Source: DASUCS01 sp041166745
Lineage (GTDB): Bacteria > Actinomycetota > Acidimicrobiia > Acidimicrobiales > JACDCH01
DNA length: 64,000 bases
Assembly (NCBI GenBank): GCA_041166745.1
Contig: JBEEGH010000006.1
Location: forward strand, 1-64,000
Direction of reading: 5' to 3'
In this document: piece by piece, positions 50,010 through 58,585 of the stretch
Layout of the letters: each line of letters opens with the position of its first letter
Position numbering within the stretch: position 1 is the first letter of the stretch
The notes under the pieces: model-generated
The model's input: the letters and a program-made list of their open reading frames with translations, nothing else
Told to the model about the DNA's origin: nothing
Databases searched by the model: none
Made by a program: the position numbers and the translations under genes

Positions 50010-51947
50010 TCGAGCTGACATGACGCCCGCGGCGGCGAGCTCGCGCGCGTCGATCGTGTACCAGACGCCCCGTGTGACGAGCCGCGAGGGCGGAAGCTCG
50101 AGCATTTCGGTGCCGAGCACCTCGCCCGACGTCGCGTCCTTGCGTTGGTAACCGGTCACCTGCGAGGCCACCTCGATCGAGCCGAGATGCAACTGAGCGC
50201 GGCCCACCGCTCGCGAGCGATCGACCCCGAGCACGCGCATCGACATGTCGGTACGGGCCACGGTGTATTCGCGACCGTCGCAGGGCTCGACGTGCGCGAG
50301 ATGCTCGTCGAGGTCGAGCGCGCGGACGCGGTACGTCGTGCCTTGATGCAGGTACACGGCGCCCGGATGCACGAGATCGAACGCCCGGCCTTCGTCGACC
50401 GTGCCCACCAACGAGTCGTCGGCGCGCACGATGCGGTATTCGGTGGACGATCCAGAGCGCAGACCGATGCCGTGCGCGGGAAAGCCGCGCGCCGCCCACA
50501 CGGCCGACACGGACCGCCGCCGGGAGGTGGGTGGGCGGATCTTCAGACGGTCGTCGTGCACCATCGCCCGCACGCCGTCGTCGAGCAACTCGGGCCACCA
50601 CCGTTCGTCGGCGGGGGTGAGGGGCAGCTCGAACGCGGCGCAACCGAGGTGGGGGTGCAGGATGAAGGGGTTGGCGGGGTTGATCACCGCGGGCTCGGCC
50701 GGGCGGGTGAACACCTCGGTGGGGTGGGCCATCAGCCACTGGTCGAGCTGATCCTCGCCGGCGACGAGCACCGAGAGCGACAACTGGCAGGCCCGACCCG
50801 CCCGGCCCATCTGCTGCCACATCGACGCGATCGTGCCGGGGAAACCGTCGAGCACGCACGCGTCGAGTCCGCCGATGTCGACACCCAGCTCGAGGGCGGT
50901 GGTGGCGATCACGCCCTGCACGTTCCCGTTGAACAACTCGTTCTCGATCTCACGGCGCTCTTCGGGCAGATAGCCGCCGCGATACGGGCGAACGCGATCG
51001 GCCAGCTCGGGAGGCAGGCGCCGGCGGACGTCGGCGGCGACGACTTCGGTGCCACGACGGCTGCGGCAGAACCCGATCGACTTGTGTCCGCCGCTGATGA
51101 GGCTCGTCAGCACCGACGCGGTCTCCGAGTGCGACGACACCCGAGTGCGACTCCACGTCTCGTCGAGCAGCGGCGGATTGCACAGCGCCACGAGGCGCTT
51201 GCCGCGCGGCGAGCCGTCGTCGGTGACGGCATCGACGGGCCCGGCCCACAACGCCGAGGCCAGCTCGGCGGGTGCGCCGAGCGTGGCCGAGCAGGCCACG
51301 AAAGAAGGACGGGCCGCGTAGGACGCGCTGACGCGTCGTAACCGGCGCAACACGTGGGCGACGTGCGTACCGAACACGCCGCGGAACGCGTGCAACTCGT
51401 CGAGCACCACGTAGCGCAGGCGCATGAGGAACGTGGCCCACCTCGCGTGATGCGGAAGCACGCCGTAATGCAGCATCTCCGGATTGGTCAGCACCACGTT
51501 GGCGTTGCGGCGCACCCACGTGCGCTCCTCGGGCGTGCAGTCGCCGTCGTAGGCCGCGGCAACGAGACCAGGGATCTCGAGGTCGGTGATCGCTCGCAAC
51601 TGATCGCGGGCGAGCGCCTTTGTCGGGAACACGAGCAGCGCGGTGCCCGGCCTGATCGGATCGCTGACCGTTTCGGCCACTGGCGCCTGGAAGCACAGCG
51701 ACTTGCCCGAAGCCGTTCCTGTCGCGATGGCGACGCTGCGACCGGCGCGCACGAGATCAATGGCCTCCGCTTGATGCGACCAGAACGCATCGACACCGAG
51801 CCGGTCGCGCACCTCGACGGGGAGAGGAGTGGTCAGTTCCGCGTACCGCGCCGCTCGCGCCTCGATGCGCTGAACGTGGACGAGGCTGCCGTCGGCCGCG
51901 AGGTCGGCGAGCACTCCATCGATCCGTGGAAGCTCGAGAACAGCCAT
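49659..51947 (-). CDS. DEAD/DEAH-box helicase with DUF1998-type Zn-binding C-terminus (MrfA/Hrq1-like)
   Basis: 762 aa from ATG at 51947. Q motif and Walker A ATGTASGKS (75-83), motif II DELH (183-186), motif III SATLG, motif V ATTALELGVDIGGLD and motif VI QMGRAGR are all present. The C-terminal Cys cluster (DGCGCTDGCPSCVQSPKCGN) matches the four-cysteine site of the MrfA/YprA/Hrq1 family, 3'-5' helicases linked to repair of mitomycin-type DNA damage. Divergent from the STAS gene. Its last 350 bases are overlapped by the convergent FN3 reading frame. Confidence 0.93.
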   Translation of the reverse strand: MAVLELPRIDGVLADLAADGSLVHVQRIEARAARYAELTTPLPVEVRDRLGVDAFWSHQAEAIDLVRAGRSVAIATGTASGKSLCFQAPVAETVSDPIRPGTALLVFPTKALARDQLRAITDLEIPGLVAAAYDGDCTPEERTWVRRNANVVLTNPEMLHYGVLPHHARWATFLMRLRYVVLDELHAFRGVFGTHVAHVLRRLRRVSASYAARPSFVACSATLGAPAELASALWAGPVDAVTDDGSPRGKRLVALCNPPLLDETWSRTRVSSHSETASVLTSLISGGHKSIGFCRSRRGTEVVAADVRRRLPPELADRVRPYRGGYLPEERREIENELFNGNVQGVIATTALELGVDIGGLDACVLDGFPGTIASMWQQMGRAGRACQLSLSVLVAGEDQLDQWLMAHPTEVFTRPAEPAVINPANPFILHPHLGCAAFELPLTPADERWWPELLDDGVRAMVHDDRLKIRPPTSRRRSVSAVWAARGFPAHGIGLRSGSSTEYRIVRADDSLVGTVDEGRAFDLVHPGAVYLHQGTTYRVRALDLDEHLAHVEPCDGREYTVARTDMSMRVLGVDRSRAVGRAQLHLGSIEVASQVTGYQRKDATSGEVLGTEMLELPPSRLVTRGVWYTIDARELAAAGVMSARSAGTLHAIEHAAIGILPLFTICDRWDVGGVSTVLQADTGQPTILIYDGYPGGAGIAELGYDVADRHLATTLEVIDGCGCTDGCPSCVQSPKCGNWNEPLDKVGAAAVLRRVLQLDR

Positions 51948-52034
51948 GCCGAATCGAACTGTAGGCGTTTCATCGCTGTAGTTACAGAGGTGTCATAGGA
52001 CCACCACGCGCACGTCAGGTAGGGTCCATGAGCC

Positions 52035-52379
52035 ATGGAACTCGGACTTGTCGTGCGTGAGCAGGACGGATGGACCGTTTTGGCGGTCAGCGGTGAGATC
52101 GACATCGCGACCGCCCCCAGCCTCCGGGAGCGCCTCCACGGACTGCTCGCCGAAGACAAGCGCCAGATCGTGGTCGATCTGGACGATGTCGGCTTTCTCG
52201 ACTCCACGGCCCTGGGCGTCCTGGTCGGCGTGCTCAAGCGAGCCCGCAGCGAGGATGGCGAGGTCCGCATCGTCTGCACGCAGCCTCGGGTGCGCAAGGT
52301 GTTCGAGATCACCCGGCTCGACAGCGCCTTCGACCTCTTCGACTCCGTCGACGAGGCCGTCAGGGGTGCGCGGGAGTAA
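52035..52379 (+). CDS. STAS-domain anti-sigma factor antagonist (RsbV/SpoIIAA-like)
   Basis: 114 aa. STAS pattern WTVLAVSGEIDIATAPSLRE then VVDLDDVGFLDSTALGVLVG, in which Ser57 is the site phosphorylated by the cognate kinase. In partner-switching systems the unphosphorylated form frees a sigma factor by binding the anti-sigma kinase. The kinase-like gene follows 13 bases downstream. A short dyad CTGTA-GT-TACAG at 51976-51987 lies in the upstream region. Confidence 0.92.
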   Translation: MELGLVVREQDGWTVLAVSGEIDIATAPSLRERLHGLLAEDKRQIVVDLDDVGFLDSTALGVLVGVLKRARSEDGEVRIVCTQPRVRKVFEITRLDSAFDLFDSVDEAVRGARE

Positions 52380-52392
52380 GAGGCACTCGGGC

Positions 52393-52830
52393 ATGGGCGA
52401 CCACATCGAGCTCGAAGTTCCTGCCCGCCCGGAGTTCTTGGCGATGGTCCGCGCCATCGTCACCCTGATCGCCGAGACCGGCTCCAAGCTCCCGAGCCCT
52501 CGCATCGACGATCTGCGGCTCGCAGTCACGGAAGCGTTTGCGAATGCCATCGATGCCGAACGCCGAAAGCCCGACGGCGATCGCCACTCGGTCGTCGTGC
52601 GGTGCGATCTCGAGGCGGACTTCGTCGCCGTCGAGGTGCACGACGAAGGCGGCGGGTTCGATCCTGCGGAGCTGACGCCTCACCCCGATGTCACCAAGCC
52701 GGCGCGCCTGCAGTTCGAGCGCGGGCTCGGCATCCCGCTGATGCGCGAGCTCACCGATCAGCTCGAGTTCCGGCACGAAGGCGGTGGCACCACCGTGAGG
52801 CTGGTGCTGAAAGCCCATCTGCGGGGCTAG
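52393..52830 (+). CDS. anti-sigma factor serine kinase, RsbW/SpoIIAB-like (HATPase_c_2)
   Basis: 145 aa from ATG at 52393. GHKL ATPase motifs: N box RLAVTEAFANAIDAE, G1 VHDEGGGFDP and G2 ERGLGIPLMRELTD. It should phosphorylate the STAS protein at Ser57 and sequester a stress sigma factor; the target sigma is not adjacent, although a SigB/HrdB-type factor lies at 3822. It overlaps the convergent lipoprotein gene by four bases. Confidence 0.9.
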   Translation: MGDHIELEVPARPEFLAMVRAIVTLIAETGSKLPSPRIDDLRLAVTEAFANAIDAERRKPDGDRHSVVVRCDLEADFVAVEVHDEGGGFDPAELTPHPDVTKPARLQFERGLGIPLMRELTDQLEFRHEGGGTTVRLVLKAHLRG

Positions 52831-53279
52831 TTGATCGAATCCGCCACCGAGCTGAACGTCGAGGCCGAATTGCCGCCCAGGTCGAGGTGGCACTTCTCGG
52901 TGGCAAACGTGGTGACCTTCTGCGACGCCGCGTTGAGCGAGTCGCTCTGCGACGAGACCTCCGCCGCGCGCGACGACGACCGGCTCGCGCTCGGATCCTT
53001 CGAGAGGTTCGACGCCGCGGCGATCGACCCTTTCAGGAATTGGAGGAGCGTGTTCATCTCGGCCTTGATCTCGCTCGGCGCCTTCTTGACGAGATCGTCG
53101 AAGAGCTGCACCGCCTGATCGCTGTCGCTCGCGGTGTTGCCGAGCGTCTTGAAGATGTCGTTGTCGGCCGTGAGTTGCGCACAGAACCCTTCGACGGTGC
53201 CGCCACCTCCGCCGCCACCGCACGCGGCGGTCACCGCGATCAGCATCGCCATCGTCGTCGCAACCAGGAGTTTCTTCAC
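52827..53279 (-). CDS. small lipoprotein, unknown
   Basis: 150 aa, GTG at 53279 overlapping the acyl-CoA dehydrogenase stop (GTGA). Signal KKLLVATTMAMLIAVTAAC ends in a lipobox with Cys20, followed by a Gly run; the mature part is helical with two Cys (GFCAQL, EKCHLDL) and a Ser-rich section. It should be lipid-anchored outside the membrane. Helix content and paired Cys resemble many actinobacterial small lipoproteins; no family named. Confidence 0.72.
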   Translation of the reverse strand: MKKLLVATTMAMLIAVTAACGGGGGGGTVEGFCAQLTADNDIFKTLGNTASDSDQAVQLFDDLVKKAPSEIKAEMNTLLQFLKGSIAAASNLSKDPSASRSSSRAAEVSSQSDSLNAASQKVTTFATEKCHLDLGGNSASTFSSVADSIN

Positions 53280-54490
53280 ACCTTCGCCTCGTGCTTGCGC
53301 AGTTCGCGACGGGCCACGGTGAGGCGGTGGACCTCGTCCGGCCCATCGGCCAAGCGCAGCGTGCGGATGTGGGCGTACATCGACGAGAGCGCGAAGTCGT
53401 CGCCGATGCCGGCGGCACCATGGGCCTGGATGGCGTGGTCGATGATGTCGAGCGCCATCTGAGGGACCGCGACCTTGATGCCGGAGATCTCGGTGCGAGC
53501 GGCCTTGTTGCCTTCGTTGTCCATCAGCCACGCCGTGTAGAGCGTGTAAAGGCGGGACTGGTCGATGTTGATCCGCGCGTCGGCGATCCACGTTTGGATC
53601 ACGCCTTGCTCGGCCAACGACTTGCCGAATGCAGTGCGCTTCGTGACGCGTTCGCACAGCATGTCGAGCGCACGTTCCGCGGCGCCGACCGTACGCATGC
53701 AGTGGTGAATGCGGCCCGGGCCGAGACGTGCTTGCGCGATCGCAAACCCGCCGCCTTCCTCGCCGAGCAGGTTCGTCTTGGGAACGCGCACGTTCTCGAA
53801 GACCAACTCGCAGTGGCCTTCGACGTCTTGGTAACCGAAGACCGGTAGCGACCGGACGTTGGTGACCCCGGGCGTGTCCATCGGCACGAGCACCATCGAC
53901 TGCTGCAGATGGCGCGCCGCGTTCGGATCGGTCTTGCCCATGACGATGAGGATCTTGCAGCGAGAGCTCGCCGCACCCGAGATCCACCACTTGCGGCCGT
54001 TGATGACGTAGTCGTCACCGTCGGATTCGATGCGGCATTCGATGTTGGTCGCGTCGGACGAGGCCACCGCGGGCTCGGTCATCGCGAACGCCGAGCGGAT
54101 CTCGCCCTCGAGCAGCGGATGCAGCCACTGTTCCTGCTGTTCGGGGGTGCCGAACATCGTGAGGATCTCCATGTTCCCGGTGTCGGGGGCGGCGCAGTTC
54201 GTGGCCTCGGAAGCGAGCGCCGACCGCCCCATCACCTCGCACAGCGGGGAGTAGTCGAGGTTCGAGAGTCCCTCGGTCCACTGCGTCTTGTGCGGGAGGA
54301 ACAGGTTCCACAGGCCCCGCTTCTTGGCGTCGGCCTTGAGGTCTTCCATCACCGGCGGGTGGAAATGCGGGTCGCCCGACTCGTGTAGCTGCTGGCGATA
54401 CACCGGCTCGGCTGGCAGCACCTTCTCGTCCATGAAGGCCAACAGTTCGCCTCGCAGGCGCGAGGCAGTTTCCGACAACGCGAAGTCCAT
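53276..54490 (-). CDS. acyl-CoA dehydrogenase
   Basis: 404 aa from ATG at 54490. Acyl-CoA dehydrogenase features: the FAD/substrate loop AFAMTEPAVASSDATNIE, NGRKWWISGA, GPGRIHHCMRTVGAAERAL, and the C-terminal QAHGAAGIGDDFALSSMYAHIRTLRLADGPDEVHR. The WWxSGA and ending resemble the ACAD10/11 group. It introduces the alpha-beta double bond in acyl-CoA with electron transfer to ETF. Divergent from the crotonase gene 26 bases away, giving a small beta-oxidation pair. Confidence 0.92.
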   Translation of the reverse strand: MDFALSETASRLRGELLAFMDEKVLPAEPVYRQQLHESGDPHFHPPVMEDLKADAKKRGLWNLFLPHKTQWTEGLSNLDYSPLCEVMGRSALASEATNCAAPDTGNMEILTMFGTPEQQEQWLHPLLEGEIRSAFAMTEPAVASSDATNIECRIESDGDDYVINGRKWWISGAASSRCKILIVMGKTDPNAARHLQQSMVLVPMDTPGVTNVRSLPVFGYQDVEGHCELVFENVRVPKTNLLGEEGGGFAIAQARLGPGRIHHCMRTVGAAERALDMLCERVTKRTAFGKSLAEQGVIQTWIADARINIDQSRLYTLYTAWLMDNEGNKAARTEISGIKVAVPQMALDIIDHAIQAHGAAGIGDDFALSSMYAHIRTLRLADGPDEVHRLTVARRELRKHEAKV

Positions 54491-54516
54491 CACCGGGACA
54501 CTACGTTGCGTCTTCT

Positions 54517-55209
54517 ATGTCGGTCTCATTCGAACGTGACGGTGCCGTTGCAGTCATCTCGATCGACGACGGGAAGGCGAACGCCTTGTCGCCCGACGTC
54601 TTGAGCGCGATCGCCGAAGCGCTCGACAAGGCGGAAGCGGACGGCGCCGCCGCCGTGCTTCTCGAAGGTCGGCCGGGCCGGTTCTCGGCCGGATTCGATC
54701 TGTCGATCATGACGTCGGGTGCCGAGCCGATGCGCGCGCTGGTCACGCAGGGTGCTGAGCTGCTGCTGCGCATCTTCACCTATCCCGCGCCGGTGATCGC
54801 GGCCTGCACCGGGCACGCGCTCGCCGCGGGAGCGCTCGTGTTGCTCGTGAGCGATGTGCGCGTCGGGGCCGAGGGCGAGTTCAAGATCGGGCTCAACGAA
54901 GTGGCGATCGGCATGGGTCTGCCGATCTTCGGGGTCGAGTTCGCCCGCTACCGGATGCCCCCGTCCGCGTTCGACAGCGCGTTGTTGGGGGAGGTGTTCG
55001 ACCCGCGAGCCGCGGTGAGTGCCGGCTACCTCGATCGCACGTCCGACAATGTGATCGACGATGCACGCGCGACCGCGCAACGGCTGTCCGCCCTGCGCAC
55101 CGGCGCCGTCAGTCACACGAAGCACCTCGCGCGAGCTGCCCTCGCCGCCGAGATCAAGGCGTCCCTGCAAGCCGACATGGCGTCGCTCTCCGGCCCCGCC
55201 CTCTCCTGA
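54517..55209 (+). CDS. crotonase/enoyl-CoA hydratase family protein
   Basis: 230 aa. Crotonase fold with AGFDLSIM (oxyanion loop 1) and CTGHALAAGALVLLVSDVRVG (oxyanion loop 2). The usual Glu pair of hydratases is partly recognisable (GLNEVAIGMGLP). It is somewhat short, as in crotonases that act on small acyl-CoAs. Most likely hydrates or isomerises enoyl-CoA made by the neighbouring acyl-CoA dehydrogenase. It converges on the dynamin gene end, eight bases away. Confidence 0.88.
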   Translation: MSVSFERDGAVAVISIDDGKANALSPDVLSAIAEALDKAEADGAAAVLLEGRPGRFSAGFDLSIMTSGAEPMRALVTQGAELLLRIFTYPAPVIAACTGHALAAGALVLLVSDVRVGAEGEFKIGLNEVAIGMGLPIFGVEFARYRMPPSAFDSALLGEVFDPRAAVSAGYLDRTSDNVIDDARATAQRLSALRTGAVSHTKHLARAALAAEIKASLQADMASLSGPALS

Positions 55210-55217
55210 TTTGGGAA

Positions 55218-56696
55218 TCAGGAGACGTCGACGAGCATGCCCTCGCAGGTGCGGATGAGGACTCGGGAGGCGTCGGCGACGTCGCGACTCGAGAGCGGGT
55301 TCTCGGCTCGTCGTTGCCAGCGGCCGATGGCGTTCTGCAACGCCGTGCGGATCTCGCTTTCGCCCGAACCGCCCTCGAGCCCGAGCCGGGTCGACGGGGT
55401 CGGGCCTTCGGCGCCGAGCAACCGTTCCATCTCCTCGCTCTCGGCGGCCTTCACGCCCTTCACGGCGCCGGCCCGCAGCGCGTTGAGCAGACGCACCTCG
55501 GCGAACTCGTGCGCTCCCGCCGTCACCCGCTCGAGTTCCGACGCGATCTGATCCGAGCCCGGGACGGTGGACTCCCGCACGATCGCCTCCAGCGCGAGCA
55601 GCGCGGAGCGCGATTTCAACACGTCGCGCCGCGCCGCGAACTGCGACAACAGCACCTGCTTCAACTCGACCAACCCGCTGCGCAACACGAGCTCGTTCGC
55701 GAGCTGACTCGACGTCGTCACCGCTCCCTGACGCACGAGCGCGGCGCCCAACCGCACACCGAAGAGCCCGAAGCGGTCGAGCAGGTGCTCGCGTTCCATC
55801 GACGTGAGCGGGATCTGGGTCGGAGCCTGCACGAACCGATCGGCCGACAAGAACAGCCGCTCGGCCTCCTCCGCGGGTGCGGTGCCGATGAGGTGCAGCG
55901 CCTTGTACTCCGCCTCGCGTAGCGTCGAACCCGACTGCGCGAGCAAGCCCGCGACCGGCACCACGGTCTGGCACAACCGGCGCACCTTCGGGTCGTGCTT
56001 GTAGCGGTTGGCGATGCGCGACGCCGATGACATCGAGTCGAGCCGCCCGACGCCCACCTCATCGGCCCGCGACAGCACCGCGATCGCATTCACGGGCGTA
56101 GCTTGCGCGAACTCCTGGTCGTGGAACGCTTCGAGGAACCCGATGTCGGTCGTGTGCAGATGGCGCATCAAGTACAGGACGGCATCGGCCGGCGTCACTT
56201 GGTCCTCGCCGGGCGCCAAGAACGCTTGCGCGCGTGCCGACACGTCGATCGACAATGACGCGATCCCGGGCGTGTCGATGAGCGTGATCGACCGCAACGA
56301 CGAGGAGGGCCACTCCACCTCCAGCCGCTCGACGCTGTCGGCGGGAATGCCTTGGAGATCGACGTCGATCGCGCCGGCGTCACGCGAGAACGGCACCTGC
56401 CGCGGCTCACCCTGGTGCGGGTGCATCATCACGCGATACGTGATGCCGTCGCGGTACCAGGTGACGATCTTCGTGCACTCTCCCGCGTCGGTCGGGGCCA
56501 GCTCCTCGCCCACGAGCGCGTTGAGCAACGTGGATTTGCCTGCCTTCACCTTGCCGGCGATCGCCACTCGCAAGGGCTCATCGAGCCGCGCCCGCTCAGC
56601 CGCCAACACGGGGCCGTGCGGCGTGTCGCGATACACATCGCCGGCGCGCGTGAGCAGGCCGCGTACTTCGTCCAACAGCGATGCTCGTCGGACCAT
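55218..56696 (-). CDS. dynamin-like GTPase, IniC-like
   Basis: 492 aa, ATG at 56696 sharing one base with the stop of the first dynamin gene (TGATG). G1 GKVKAGKS (48-55), switch Thr region GECTKIVTWY, G3 LIDTPGIAS and G4 LSRADEVG give a bacterial dynamin GTPase head; the rest is helical neck/trunk. Length and gene order match mycobacterial IniC next to IniA, which remodel or repair the plasma membrane, particularly under cell-wall drug stress. Expected to act together with the 616-residue partner. Confidence 0.88.
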   Translation of the reverse strand: MVRRASLLDEVRGLLTRAGDVYRDTPHGPVLAAERARLDEPLRVAIAGKVKAGKSTLLNALVGEELAPTDAGECTKIVTWYRDGITYRVMMHPHQGEPRQVPFSRDAGAIDVDLQGIPADSVERLEVEWPSSSLRSITLIDTPGIASLSIDVSARAQAFLAPGEDQVTPADAVLYLMRHLHTTDIGFLEAFHDQEFAQATPVNAIAVLSRADEVGVGRLDSMSSASRIANRYKHDPKVRRLCQTVVPVAGLLAQSGSTLREAEYKALHLIGTAPAEEAERLFLSADRFVQAPTQIPLTSMEREHLLDRFGLFGVRLGAALVRQGAVTTSSQLANELVLRSGLVELKQVLLSQFAARRDVLKSRSALLALEAIVRESTVPGSDQIASELERVTAGAHEFAEVRLLNALRAGAVKGVKAAESEEMERLLGAEGPTPSTRLGLEGGSGESEIRTALQNAIGRWQRRAENPLSSRDVADASRVLIRTCEGMLVDVS

Positions 56697-58546
56697 CAGC
56701 TGGTGCCCGCCAGATCGGGCGCGATGGCGGCGACTTCCGTCCGCAACGCGCGGATCCGCGTCAGCTCGGCCTCGACGTCGGGAAGCCGCTTCGTGCGGGT
56801 CTTGGCATCGATCTCGATGGCTTGCTGCGCCTTGTGCAGCGCTTCGGTCGTCGAGCGATACAGCTCCTCGGCCCGCGCCGTGAACTGATCGCGTAGCTGA
56901 CGCTGGATGCGACGCACGGTGTCGCGCGCATCCTTGCCGACCTCGAAGGCGAGCTCGTCGGTGTACTTCCGATGAGCGTTCTTCGCCTGTGACCGCCGTT
57001 GTGCGAGCGCACGGTTCTTCTCGTCGCGATACGCCTTGCCGCCGAAGATGATGCCGGCGACCACGCCGACGGGGTTGATGAGCGCCAGCCCCACCATCTG
57101 GCCGAACATGCCGAACATGAGGGCGCCGCCGTATGACGAGCGCAAGGTGCTCATGCCAGTACTCAAGCCGTCGCCCTCTTGCAGCTCGACATCCGCCGAC
57201 GCCTCCACTGCCTTCAGGAGCTCCGCTGGATTGAGCACGTCGAGCTGCACGGCGATGTCGTGGCCGTCCGCCGAGAACAGCTCTGCCACCCGCGCCGCGA
57301 TCTCCCCGGCTCGTCGTTGCAGCATCGTGTAGTTGGCGACGACGTGGTCGGAGGCCTGGCGGTAGAGCCACGGCTCGAACTCCTCCCACGACTCTGCCGG
57401 GTCGCTCTGGTCGATCGCGTTGTCGGCGTCTTTCGTGAGCTGGCGCAGCCGTGCCCGCAGATCGTGATCCACATCGGTCAGCAGGTCGGTGAACCCGTCG
57501 TTGAGCGTGAGCTGCCACCGAGACGCCGTCGAACGCAGCCGATCGCTCTGCTCGGTCGCGATCTGAAGCTGATGGACGAGGTTGCCAGCGCGCTCGGGAT
57601 CGGCGAGGGCGGTGCGCTCGGACGAGAACTGGCTCTCGAGCTGAGCGATGGCCGACAACATCTCGGCGGCGGCGGTGCGCACGACGAGCAGCTCCCGCTG
57701 CCCGACGATCTCCGTCGAGAGATACGACTCGAGTTGCGCGAAGCCTGACTCCTCTTCGACCGACGCGTCGCCTGTCTCCGCCGCGACGCGTCGCAAGGTC
57801 GACGAGATCGGGAGTATCGGCGCGGTGAGCCCGGCATCGGCCAGGTGACCCAAGTCGAGATCGAGGATCTTGCGCCACGCTGGGTAGAAGTCGATCTTGG
57901 TCATCACGCAGCCGACGTTCGGGCAGAGCGAGCGAGCCGTGCGCATGAACTCGAGCTCGGGCCCCGAGTACTCCTGCGACGCGTCGCTCACGAACAACAC
58001 GGCATCGGCCATGGGCAGGGCCCCGATGGTGATCGTCGAGTGCGTCGATCCCAGCCCGCCCACGCCCGGAGTGTCGACGAGCACGAGCCCGCCTTGCAGC
58101 AACGCCGCGGGCACGCCGACATCGACCGACTCGATGTGGCGCACGTTCTCGGGATTGGCCGCCTCGGTCACGTATTGGCTCACCTGGTCGAACGGCACCG
58201 GTTCGGTCGTCGAGGCGGTGCCTTCCGGAGCGTCGGACGCGGGACTGACCGACGCCGACGCTTCCGGCTTCGGCGCGTAGTGCAACTTCGTGGGCACCGC
58301 GGTGGCGATGTCGTCGTCCACCGGGCATACGTCGACCCCGAGCAGCGCGTTGATGAGCGAGCTCTTGCCCTGCTTGAATTCACCCACCACGAGCACGTGG
58401 AACAGCGGGTCGACGAGTCGCTCGCGGGCCCGCGCCAGGCGCTCGCCCAGGTCGTCGCGGTGGTACGCGTTGGCCGCCCGGATGCACAGGTCGAGCGCTG
58501 CGGTGGCGGTTTCTCGCTCTGTCGGAGGGGTCTTCGCCTTGGCCAT
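56696..58546 (-). CDS. dynamin-like GTPase, IniA-like
   Basis: 616 aa from ATG at 58546. G1 GEFKQGKSS (55-63), G3 LVDTPGVGG, G4 MTKIDF and a hydrophobic paddle/TM hairpin near 470-505 (ALMFGMFGQMVGLALINPVG, VVAGIIFGGKAYRDE) between coiled-coil stretches. It has the size and layout of IniA. These GTPases oligomerise on membranes and catalyse fission or fusion. Divergent from an Hsp70-like gene 39 bases away, an association repeated in other actinobacteria. Confidence 0.9.
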   Translation of the reverse strand: MAKAKTPPTERETATAALDLCIRAANAYHRDDLGERLARARERLVDPLFHVLVVGEFKQGKSSLINALLGVDVCPVDDDIATAVPTKLHYAPKPEASASVSPASDAPEGTASTTEPVPFDQVSQYVTEAANPENVRHIESVDVGVPAALLQGGLVLVDTPGVGGLGSTHSTITIGALPMADAVLFVSDASQEYSGPELEFMRTARSLCPNVGCVMTKIDFYPAWRKILDLDLGHLADAGLTAPILPISSTLRRVAAETGDASVEEESGFAQLESYLSTEIVGQRELLVVRTAAAEMLSAIAQLESQFSSERTALADPERAGNLVHQLQIATEQSDRLRSTASRWQLTLNDGFTDLLTDVDHDLRARLRQLTKDADNAIDQSDPAESWEEFEPWLYRQASDHVVANYTMLQRRAGEIAARVAELFSADGHDIAVQLDVLNPAELLKAVEASADVELQEGDGLSTGMSTLRSSYGGALMFGMFGQMVGLALINPVGVVAGIIFGGKAYRDEKNRALAQRRSQAKNAHRKYTDELAFEVGKDARDTVRRIQRQLRDQFTARAEELYRSTTEALHKAQQAIEIDAKTRTKRLPDVEAELTRIRALRTEVAAIAPDLAGTS

Positions 58547-58585
58547 CGAAGGCGCAGAGTAGTGAAGGTATCTAGGGTTGCGTCC

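Noticed and set aside
51962..51990. SOS (LexA) box or PafBC motif upstream of the MrfA-type helicase
   Set aside because: TCGAACTGTAGGCGTTTC only half matches the actinobacterial LexA box and the spacing is wrong; no TTGTC element for PafBC.
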